Source of the DNA: Amblyomma americanum
Lineage: Eukaryota; Arthropoda; Arachnida; Ixodida; Ixodidae
Length of the DNA: 64,000 nt
Direction: 5' to 3'
Assembly: GCF_052857255.1 (NCBI RefSeq)
Contig: NC_135505.1
Span: 137,707,779 to 137,771,778, forward strand
In this document: in pieces, positions 13,601-25,600 of the stretch
Layout: each line of letters opens with the position of its first letter
Position numbering within the stretch: position 1 is the first letter of the stretch
The notes under the pieces: model-generated
Databases searched by the model: none
What the model was told of the DNA's origin: nothing
Seen by the model: only the letters and a program-made list of their open reading frames with translations
Translations under genes and position numbers: made by a program

Positions 13601-16600
13601 AGGAAACGGCGTTTTACGGCCCGACTCTCCACATGTTCGTCTCGTGAAAAACATTTGGTCTTGCATGACATTGTTCGTGTCAGTGAATGGGCGGTCCAAG
13701 CTTCCGTATTCAAGGCGCAGCGCATGATACGGAAACTCAAGCCACGGCTTCTCTGTGTTTGTGCCGAAATCGAGACCTCGGACAAGAACACAACAAAAAA
13801 ATTGGAGGGGACTCTAGCTCCGCCTTAAGGACATGACGCGAATGCGTAGCGGGCTAATGTATATATATGCAGACGGTCATTCTCTACTTTCCATTCATGT
13901 ATCCCCTGGAGTTCTCATACCCTTCCTGGCGCAGTGGTGCAGCGGTTTTCTGAACAACGGGGCCTTTAATGCTATCGCGTCAACACTTGCGAAACGTCGT
14001 TGAGAGTTGTTCTTGGGGTTCTTGAAGGCACCCTGAGATGACACATTACATGGTGGGTTTATCTTTTCGCCTTCATTGAAACGCGGCCGCCATGGCGGTT
14101 GCTATAATTTCGCGACCTTGGACCCATTACGCGATGAAAGCCACAGGCACAGAACTTGCCCGGCGGGTGACTTCCAGTAATATTTCAATATTCCTGTCCA
14201 TATTTCAGGCTTTCTCCTGGCTGACGCCGGATTCGACGTGTGGTTAATCAACACCAGGGGTGTGCCTCAGTCCAACTATCACGTGACACTGTCGACGAAG
14301 GACCCCAGGTTCTGGAAATGGAGGCGAGTTCTATTCTCCTTGTAAATCGGTCTGTCTGTCTGTTGCTTCGAGGAAGAAAGGAAGGAACGTGCACAGGCCT
14401 GCTCACTGGCTCAAGCCGAGCCACAATCGGTACCACGTGCAGATAGAAGGAGAGTTGAAAGATGGGATAAAAAGACAGGACAGTAAAGACGCGCTAAAGA
14501 CAAGGCCGATCCCGGAGGTAGTGCAATACCGGGCCAACCGGTGGCGGGAGTGAAGCATCCTTCAATCTCTCCGCCACATTTCCAAAAATAAGTCCAACTT
14601 GGACCCGTAACAGATACTCTACGGGCCCGGACAATCGCTGCATTCCTTGTAAATGAAAGCGAATCTGGATATTTATTAGCTGGGCTTCTGGCATTACTTA
14701 ACAGGGTAAGGTGTTCAGTGAAACTGAGTCAGTGTGGAGGAGTTGTTGGAGAAGGGTAAATATTTGAGGAATATGGAGCAGCAGGAGGCGATGATGATAC
14801 CGAAGAGGTACGAGCCTGACTGCCAGTATTAGCAGTTGTTGTGACTAAAGAATTAGTATTGAAGAAGTGTAGCTTGTTGGGACAGTTGGTGCGTGGTTAC
14901 GAAAGAAAAAAAACAGCATAAAATGACGCGTTCACATAAAACAGAGTAGAGAGGACGAAGTTCCTGTCTAGTCCTTGTTTTTGTAAACACGCCCCTTTTC
15001 TGCTGAGTTTTTTTTTCAACTGAAGAATTAGACAGGTGGACTCACTTATAGCGAACATTGCTAATGATGTCATGATCATATTGCAAAAGAACTGATGAGC
15101 CTTTGTGGTGGAGAGATTCTGATTCATTGATAAGTTTACGGCAGATAAAGCGAACTTTTAAGGAAGAGTCTTCATGAGTACATATTTCTAATGTTTTAGC
15201 TTCAAGGCTTTCTTAAACATCTTGTCTTTTTCTTTCAAGGAAATCTTAACGTTTTAATATAACAGGTTGGAGACCTCCTTTGCGACTTCTGGTAACGGAA
15301 GATAACGTTCCATTCTAGCACACGGGATCTTTTTGTCTAATTACTTGCCAGATTTTAGTTAATAGTCAGACACTAACTTCTCTTCCCCCTCAGATAGCAC
15401 AGGAAGGTTATAGCTGTTGCGATGGCCGGTTTTCTAAATCATCTGTCTTAACCTTGACTGCTTTTTTAACGGTGCCAAACACGCAGTAGTCTTCCCTTTT
15501 AAACACCCACAATTTCCTTCTATCTAATACGTGAGGCTGCCTCAGTCATTTGAAACTGTACTCTCGTATGACACCACACAGCTGGGCTACAGCCATATAT
15601 AGGCCACTTCGATTTATCATTCACAAGTTCATCGTTTCCTCTTGAAGGGCGAATATCACTCTGCAATGCGTTCTTTCCACCACCCATCCTGTGCTTCTTC
15701 ATTCAAAGCTCACATTCTAGTTCTCTTAGTTGTGGTTTAAAAATTGGCGCTTTGCTTTCTTTCTACTCCAAAAGTTTTCTCAATTGTGCTATAGGCTTCG
15801 GTAAAACGGTAAAACGAGCTTTTAAGCAAGTTGGTTACTTCTTTGAGCCGTATTTACAGTGCGAAAACCACCAACGCGTAAGGAAGACAGCAGCGATTGT
15901 TCGTGTCTAGGCTTTGATTTATTCCATATTGTGTGGTACATCCGCCCTCTCTCCTTCCAAGGATGCGATATTTTGCTAAGGCACAACAGCCTATAGCCTG
16001 CACAGTGGTGTGGTCCGTTATATCCTTTGCCTACAAGTCTTTAAGCGTAGTTCGCATCACGCTGACTCTCCACTAATTTGGTCAACAATACAAGATGACG
16101 AAGTGAAGGTTCACGCTTGGGGTGTGGCTGCTTCGGTTGCGCCTTGGCCTCCCTAAATGTGTGGACAATAACGTCTTTTATCTTGAAGCCCGTATTCCCC
16201 CCTTTATCATCTAGATTTCAATTCCTAACTGTTCAGACGTACCTAAAGATATATGAATCAGACTTACACCACTCCTTGTCTGTATTTTGTTGCCAGCCGA
16301 CTTCCTTTTTTGGAGTCCACTGGCCTAGATTTCATACCCCGCAGGTAGTTATGGTACAAAATTTGCTTGAACCTTTAAATGTTCTTTTGTATAACATCCT
16401 TCCGACAAAAAACAGTGGGTACTCTGTAGAAATTGTCTTTAATGACATTTTCTCGAAAAATGCTAAGCATTTACCATCCCGCATTTTAAATGGATTATTA
16501 GAAGACCATTTCCAAAGCCAACCTATTAGCTTAACGATAGCTACTGACGCCTCTCAATGTGATGAAAATGCAGGGGTGGGAATATATTGCCCGCTTCTAT

Positions 16601-19600
16601 ATTGCTCTTTTTCTGTGTGACTTCCCGAATACACCCTGATTTTCTAAGCGGAGCTCCTTACCGTTTTTATGGAGGAAAAACGGTAAGGCGCCCGTGTGCT
16701 GTGCGATGTCAGTGCACGTTAAAGATCCCCAGGTGGTCGAAATTATTCCGGAGCCCTCCACTACGGCACCTCTTTCTTCCTTTCTTCTTTCACTCCCTCC
16801 TTTATCCCTTCCCTTACGGCGCGGTTCAGGTGTCCAACGATAAATAAGACAGATACTGCGCCATTTCCTTTCCCCCCCAAAACCAATTATTATTATTATT
16901 ATTTCTGGCGGTGGTGCTTGCTCTTCGCAAACTAGAGACAGCTTTCTCTTCAGTGCTTTTCATAACAGACTCTCTTTCTTCGTGTTCATCCCTTGCTTCG
17001 GCTGTAGATTCGCCAATCTTAAACACCATCCATTCCTTACTCCCTCCGCATTTGAGCCTTGTTCACATGATATGGGTGCCAGGTCACAGCGGTGCGACAG
17101 CCAATGAAGTTGCGGACTGCCTGGCAAAGGCGTCCCTAAATGGCCCCGTGCTACCTATCGTTCCGGCTACAGCGTGCATTACAGCAGCGAGGTTCCGGGG
17201 ACAAAATTTGTTAAGAATGACAACTGCATCTCTTTTAAGATCTGATGATTACATGCACCGGAGGTATTCGTGGAGCAGGCAATCATGCCATTCACGGCAG
17301 GTTGAGGTATCTCTATCAAGGCTCCGCTGCCGGATCCCACCCTTAAAACATTATTTGCCCAGGTCTGGGTTGGCGCTTAATCCCATCTGTGTATTCTGTG
17401 GTGAGCACGAAACCATAGACCATTTTTTGTTGTTTTGTCGCCGATACGCCATGATGAGAAGATAGCTTTTAGAGAAACCACTATTACAGCTTGGCCTTTG
17501 TTTGAGCAGCCCAGTCATATTGTCGTTTGGAGCCATCATACTTGGGTACAGTCACAAGTCTGTTTTTACCGCCGTCCAAAATATTTTATTACAATCAAGT
17601 CGGCTACCTTGTTAATATTTTTATTTTTTTTCAATATTATTTTTTATTTTTACAATTATCATTATCATTTGACTGCTCGGCTATAAACATCAGTTTCGAT
17701 CTCCTGCGTGCGTTATGCATTTCGCGTTTCATTTCGTTGTTCCTTTTTGTTTACTTCTTCCGTCCTTACCATTCATTTTAATTTCGTCCAGGAATTATTT
17801 GCCTCAAAAACTCTCTCTGCCCCCCAATTCTTGGCCAATCCCCCTTTGTGGGCATGTGCTATAGTATGTGGACAACAACAACAACATGCCCTTGATGTCT
17901 GAAATTTTTCGCGTGGGTTAACGCGCCCTTTAACGTCCACGAGCGCAGTTTCGACGAAATCGGCCGGTACGACCTGCCAGCCACGGTCGACCTAATCTTG
18001 AAGGAGACGGGCTCCACCAAAGTAGGCATGTTGGTGACGTCGCAAGGAACCACGGTGTCACTGATCTTCTTGTCTATGCGACCGGAATACAACGACAAGG
18101 CAAGTGACAAATTTGTTTTTAAAACTGTAGACACTACCAGGCCGAAATGTACCGTCCTGTTTCTACCTTTTTATCTGCCTTCGTGGAGTTAGATTTATAC
18201 ATCGAGCTATGCAGCGTTAACAACGCGAACTTAGAATTCATTACGAAGGACATCTGGAATTTGTAAAACATAAGCTCCAAACAAAAATTTCCAGATTTCG
18301 CACATGCCATAAGTAAGACAATGTATGCTTCAGTCACCTCGCCCAACGGCGAAAGTTTGAACGCTTCTCCTTTTATAGTTCTTTGAAAGGGGGCGGCAGA
18401 TTTTTTGTTTTTTTATATTTTGTGAGCAATGTGGAAAGCTTTGTGGCAGTTCCAGCAGAAAGAAACGGTGCGCGCAGTTGCTGATTATATTTAACGTTGA
18501 ATAAAAAGCTGCGTGAGCATTTGTAAAAAAAATCAAAAATTCTTTCACGATCTGTTCGGCCTGTCCTTTCGTTTTAGCCGAAATGCTGGAGTTAAAAAAG
18601 TTGTGACGCATCATCTGGGGTTCTCGCGGTAGCGCATGCACTCGTTCAGTGAGCTGACGCAGACCTACAAGGCCCAGCGTCGGCTCTACCTTCTACCACA
18701 CCCTGTCCTCGACAATTACCATTAGACACTTTGGAGGCGGCTCCAAACACGCACCCGACCCTTCCCCTACATGCGCTCACGCTATCACCAGATCCGCACA
18801 AACCCCTCCGTACACTCAGCCACCACCCAAGAGCTACCCTCGACCATGTCCTTTTCTTCTGCACGGCGTACCCTCCACCTCGGGGTCCAGAGCATCTTTC
18901 CACTTGGGAAGCTTGGGAGACCCTGCTACTCTCCGCGGACCCGCCCAAGAAAGCCACCGCCTCAGGCCGCGCTGCGCGCGTCATAAACCTTAGGTAGATG
19001 AACGTTTGAGCGCAATGGGGTCGTGCGGGGGCGCAGGGACCTGCGTGTCCCAAACTCCCCTGTGTATAATAAATGTTTTCGCCAGAATCACCACCAGCAC
19101 CCGCATCGCGGAGACGCCCTCAATCGCCCGGTGCGAGCCATGAGAGTGCACTGCACACCTCCTAGCCAAATGGTCGCAAGGTGGCCGCCATTAAAGAGAC
19201 GTTTCCCCCTTTCAGGAGCGCCATGAAGATAGGATTCTGCAGCCGATTTTTGTGCGTTTTGTTTGTGTTTTTTCCACACTTTCGTGACTCATAACCCATA
19301 CTGCTGCTTTCAGACCTGGAAGCCCATTAACCATTTACATCTTCTACTAAGCCACTATGCTACTAAACCTCTCACCAGTGCATACGGTGACACATTTTTC
19401 CACCTTCGATCTCTTTTATCTGGTGAGGTATTAATTTGCTCATCCCTACCGCTCTTACATGGTGTCGGGACACCCAAGAACCGGGGTGCTCTTGAGGCGG
19501 CGTCGTTCACCCTCTTGTTTAATCACGAATGGTTCCAGTGACGGTGCGAATGGGAATGAATTGTGACCTCTGTCACACCTGGCCTGATGTAGTTTCTTTA

Positions 19601-22600
19601 ACAAAGCATGGCTTGTGGTATGGGGTATAAGAGACCGGGCGACATTGAGCACGTGCCCAGGACCTGACTTCCACTTTCTGCCAATAAAGAGAAAAGAAGA
19701 CAGTAGTACAATAAATACGTGCATATGGACATTCTACACAAAGGAGGTAAAATGTCTGCTGTGCGTTATTTAGCTTCTTAGTGCCAGCAGTTCTTCACTC
19801 TTGTATTCTTGCACTGCAGTTCTTCACTCTTGTATTCTTGCACTGCAGTTCTTCACTCTTATATTCTTGCACTGCAGTTCTTCACTCTTGTATTCTTGCG
19901 CTATTGTTTCAGGTGAACATTCTGGTTAACTACGCTCCTGTTGGAAACTTGACCTATTTCACATCGCCATTCCGGCTCTTCATTCCAGTGGCCGAGGAGG
20001 TGAAGGTAAACATCGAGTTCTGAATGATTTTCAATTGATTTCAATTCCATTTATTTCCAGGAAAATTCTGGTTGGCTGCCTCGACTAAAAGCTTTAGGTA
20101 TACAGCTTGACGAGGCCCAGGCAGCCGTTACAAGGAACAGGGGCAGACTCAGTTCAAAATCGTTACATGCGCAGAAAAAAAAGGAGCAGATTCAGTTGAA
20201 AATCTTTACATACACAAAATAAAAAAGCAAGCACATAGTCAGGCTATGTGACTATGTGTTCACAAAAACAGGACAGTCAAAAAGCACAAAATCATCATTC
20301 ATGAATCATCATATTCATTTTGTGCAACTCGTGTTCACAGGCATGCATACCTGCAGTTGAAAGTTCGTACACGGCCGTCTTAGCATGCTGCCCGGGTAGA
20401 AATATTCACCCTAGCGCGCAGCATACGGATTACATAGTAAACTGTTAAATCACAAGTAATGCACCCTCCGCACTTCGATTTGTTCGCCAAAGTCCGATGT
20501 CATAAATTTATGACGGCTGTTGTATGCTTTTATTGGCGACAAATTTATTGCAATACAGACTTACTGGAAGCAGCGGCACTAAAGTATTGCTATAAAGAAA
20601 AGCTTAGTAGCGTTATACGTCTGTCATAGAGAGTTGCAAAGTTTAGAGTATTGCGTGAAGATATCAAAGGCAGTTAGCTTTCTTTTCAATATGTACGTGA
20701 TTTTCGAGTCCTAGGAAAAAAAGGCTGATATACTCTACACAAGCTAGCCCTAGGGAATTATATGATGATCCCTGCACATAATCTGTTATAGGACAGTAAA
20801 TACCAGTAATTTGGCTTTAAAACACACATATACACGCTTTCTTGGCTCAGTGTGTTTTAATGTGAGCACATGCTGTGTACCAGACAAGCCGATCGAGTGA
20901 TGGCTACGCTTCCCGATAGTGCGAGAGCATTTTCGCTACCCGCCCTTGCAAAAATGGTCTATAGATAGTCTATCGACTTCTTGAAGAGCCTGTTGCCTTT
21001 TTTATTTATATATTACAGACACATGCAACGCCCGAAGGCGTTATTATAGGGAGGGGGGGGGAACAAAATAACTTCTGCATGTTTGGCCGAAAGTACACTG
21101 AATAGCAAAAATACAATGACACAACTAATAATAGATGAGGAAAAGCATGCACTGAAGGAGGACAACCGCGCCCCATAAAAAGAATGACACTAATGGTATA
21201 GATATTTCTTTTTGTCTAATGGTAGTCTATAGAGAAAAGCCTACTAAAAGTGTATGACCATAAATCTATAGACTCTCTATAGACTATCTGTAGGACTTGT
21301 ATTTTCTATAGACATTTCCCTGTTGTTTGTCTATAGAGAATCTATATACTTTATAGACAGAAGTGTATGGATGGAGAGTCTATTGACTGTCTAAAGAAAT
21401 TTTTGTAACGGCGGGCCTCCACTATATGGCCTGCTTGGTGGCCACAGCAGGTGGAAATGTCCATGAATAACGGATTACTTGTCTTCAAATCCCGCAGGCC
21501 GTGAATGACCTCATCACCAAAGGCGCACTCCTGGTTCAGAGCCCGGCACAGAAAAAGCTACTCGCAACCATTTGCGAGGGGCCGTTTAGTGATGTCTGCT
21601 ACTTGCCATTCACTATAATTTACGGCTTTAACCGGAAACAACACAACAGCGTAAGAATTGTTTTTTTACAGACTCTTTTTGGATTCCAATGCACGTTCGC
21701 CCTCGAGCGGTAGCTGAGGCAAGGGGGACCTCCTGGCATGAATTTTGGCCCGGCAGGTTTTCAGAACGAAGCCGAGGAACAGCAGAGTCTATCTGTCGTG
21801 GCTAAATCTGTCGATGGGGATCTCAGATGTTAGCGCATGGCAGAATATGCAAATTTTGATTGAATACAAGACAGCGGCTTCTGCCGCTCTGCTCTGAGCA
21901 AATACGGTATTAATACAAAACGAAAGAATACAAAAATACCAACTCAAGAATAAAAAATAATAATAAAAATACAAAAAGAAAGGAAACGATGTTGCTGGCC
22001 TCGGCCAATACATTCAGCACCCGAGCTGCGGCCGGCGGATATAAGGGGACAGGAAGAGGATTGCAATAAGTACCGAGGGGAGCGACCGCGTGAAAGGACA
22101 GGACAGGGGTTTACGCACTATTAACAAGCAATTCATTTCCGAGAGGCAGAGCTCTACTCATTATAGCAGTAGGCAGCTACCAAATCGGCATCAGCCTAGG
22201 CAACCCCATTTGATGCCATGAGCAATGTTTTTAACAAAATTATGTATATTAGCGTGCGTTATCCAGTTCATTTAGCACCCCGTTGAGATATACAGACTAT
22301 ATTCTTCATGATTAAACAGCTCTTTGGGAACCCTTGCGGGCTTCTTAGAGCTTCTTGGCATGAATTCGTTATGCTGCATTTAATGAAAATTTGTCTATTT
22401 TGTTTATATTCTTTCGGAATAATAGCTAGAGCCTTTGCAAGTTGGCTACCGAATTCAATAAATTGCTATAAACGGAAAGAACGCCATGCACGCGCCCAGG
22501 ACTTGTATTATAAAACTCTGAGTGATAAGAAAGGGCTGACTTTATCAGCATCCAGAAAAACTGGAGTGTGTGACGCGACAGGGTTACTAGGTGCAGAATT

Positions 22601-25600
22601 GATCAATCTCGACTTTCATAGATCCCTGGGAGTCTTCATACCATTCCTGGCGCAGTGGCGCAGAGGTAACAAGAACAGCTTGTTCCGCGAACGCAGTATT
22701 CATGTTAGGGACTGGCGCAAGCGACAGATGGCAGCAGCTGTCAAGCAAGCACATGCCACTTCTCGGGAGAATGTGCGTTTTTTTTTTTCAACTGGAATCC
22801 TGGTTAAAAAATTTTTTGGCGCACTCCGTAGAAGAAGTCACATCCTTTGAATGAGGTGAACTTCGGCGATGAAGGTGCGAAAGTAGCAGCTAGCTGCTAT
22901 AACCAGTCAGGGAGAGCGGTTGGGGGGGGGGGGGGGGGGGGGTGGAGTGTGGGGAGTTAATGGTGTCCGTCACGCGGGGACATGCTTCGCACGATATAGA
23001 GAACCCAAGCTCAACTTTGGTCGCACTAAGGCAGCGCTCCATTTTTCCCCAAGTGACGTACTGTGATAATAGGTTGCAGTTACGCCGCCTGCAACATCAT
23101 TTCTCCCTTTTTTTTTTCATTTTTTGCAATAATAACTCACTACTGCTAATACTACGCCGGCCTATCCATCCATAAAACACTCATATAAGGCGGGAGCCAG
23201 GCGCGTATGCGGAATGTGTTGTAGGATTGATGAGGTAGTCACTTGTTTATTTTTGTTGTACATAGAGTTGTCCCCCTTGTGATACTCAAAATATGCGCGG
23301 TTCTTGATAACATTTTGCTCTTCTCTGAACCCAGACTAGAGTACCCGTCTATGTCGTGAACCTGCCCGTGGGCACTTCGAGCCAGGACGCTCTGCACTAC
23401 GCTCAGGTAAAATGACGTCACCAAGGTCCTTCCGTGCGATTGAATTACTTAAGTAGTGTATGTTCGCTACCACACTTATTTTTTTGCCGCGAAGAATTTT
23501 GTAATCTGTTAATATACCTGGTTAAAAGTTCGCTTTTAGGTTCTAATTTAATTTTGGCAAGGAAGTGTTTATCGCCCTGGAAACCGGTGAGTGCATGCGC
23601 GAGCTTTATATTGAATTTCGTTGTAGCATGGCCCTCGACGCAGAGAGCAGATTTGACACATATGGGTTCCTGCTACCGGATTTGGACTTACCTCATAGTT
23701 ACGCCCTGTGCGAAGGTGAAGTAGTTATTACCGTGTTAGCGCATTAAAAGATATCAGAGGCATATACCGAGACACAGGACTGCGCCCGTCTTGTGTATTT
23801 CTTTTTGTGTCCTCGTTTTTTTAGCGCTGAAAAAAAAACTTCGAGGAACCGTCCCGAGAAACGGCGAAAAATTCAAATGCTAAAGGCCGCTGGTGTTCCT
23901 TCTTGAGTCTTGACTCAGCCGATTAATCGTCATCAGCATTAACATAAATGCGTCCACCGCAGAATAAAGGCCTCTTCCATATCTCGTCAAATAGCCGTCT
24001 TGTCCGATCAATACTATCTGCCTTCAGAGAGCACCAGTGCAGAGGGCAGGCGTAGATAGCATCTAGTCCAGAGAGGAGGCACTCTGACACCTTCGCCCTT
24101 CAATGCGAAGGTCTATAATTGCGCTTCATAATTAGCGTCTTGCTTATGAGACAAGGGCATCAGCAACGGAGTATTTTTTTTTTTGTCGCAGTCGAATCCA
24201 CTGTGGCGGTCATAAATATTGTTGAATCTTCACTGCAGACTTAACTTGTAACCGACCATAGCTTCGATTTCAAATCTGTTTGCATTATGGTATCGCCCTT
24301 GTACTCACGTCTTTAGTAGCGTTTAGATAAACGGTGTAAAACTGTGCCGCATACATTTGGCATTGCACCGCTTTTAAGCGAAGACCGCTATATATCCTTA
24401 ATGTCTCAGATTCGCTTTCCCAAGACGCATATGTAAGCAGAGGTGTAGCACGTTGTAAACTCGATGCTTTCGCGTTGCCGTTCTATCCAGCACTGTTACT
24501 CCCTGCCCTGCGCTCGTGCAGTGGTAGTGGTACGCTGAGTACGGATATTTCGGCGCACGTCAAAACATGAAGACAGTTTTTTTTCTTAGTAAGGATTCGT
24601 TTCCCGAGCCATTATAAAGCTGATTTCTCGTTTGCAAATTCATAAAAACTATAGCCGCCGTACCTGCATACAGCTTTGCTGAGTAAGAACGCTGACTCCA
24701 CGGCCGCAGCTACCAATTTAATGAATAGCGAAATGGGCCAGTTTGTACTAACAGATGCAAAATACGGCTGCATGCGGTGGAAATATTTTCGCGCCCTGAA
24801 ATGCGGCCATAAATCATAGTTTCTGGTTTGACAATTTGTGGCACGTGGGTGAGTGTACATTTATCGTTAACTGGTTCTATAGCCACGAGGATTGCATTTT
24901 TAGCATATAAGAATGACCGAAACAGTCACATCAGCCACAGCCACCCCATGGCCAGCATCAAGAGCCGTACTTTAGCAATGAGCAGTTCTTTTTTTCCTGA
25001 CGCAATAACCCATTGGAATGCCCTGTCAAACGACATAGTTTCATGCAACGATCGCAAAACATTTCGCGCGAAACTCACTAGTCATTTTCAGAACACGTGA
25101 ACTTGTAATTGCCCTGTACTTTTTCCTGCATTTTTTCCCTGTATTTTTGTGCTTTTTTCTTTTGTATTTTTCTTTTTTCTTTTTTTGCTTACCATTTTGT
25201 AACCGCTTGATCCTACTTTTTTAGTGTTTTTTTTAGTGTTTACAGTTTGAGTGTTAAGTTCATTGTGCCTATGTTTTCATCATGAGTGCATTTACACAAA
25301 CCCATTTGTAAGCCCCTCATTATGTAATGCCTTCGGGCCTTTAAGGATGAAATAAATGAAATGAAATGAAATCATTTATTGCCGTCTGAACACTAAGCAA
25401 AAATTTTGTCTAAAGCGAGAGCAAGCTCTCAATATAGTCAGCGCAATGAACGGTTGGTATGTAGAGAAAATTGTGGTTTATGTCAATTTTCGGTCATATT
25501 GTATACAAGAGAGTAATGATTGCCTTCCTGGGGACTAACAGCTGTGCCGACGCAGTCACTCTTCAAAGGGCTAAGCCTAGTCTATAGAACTTGTTCTTCC

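Noticed and set aside
14328..14333. GT donor (GTTCTA) as an alternative to the GC donor of lipase exon 3
   Set aside because: It breaks the frame with the exon 4 acceptor and the conserved FWxxSFDE junction; the consensus is also poor.
16587..16847. Recurrent frame reading RCQCTLKIPRWSKLFRSPPL, also near 7900, 26276 and 63007
   Set aside because: It is a by-chance open frame in the Ruka SINE core and appears wherever Ruka does.
22308..22850. 180-codon plus-strand frame
   Set aside because: It has no splice support or known domain, mixed composition, and overlaps a family B SINE fragment.
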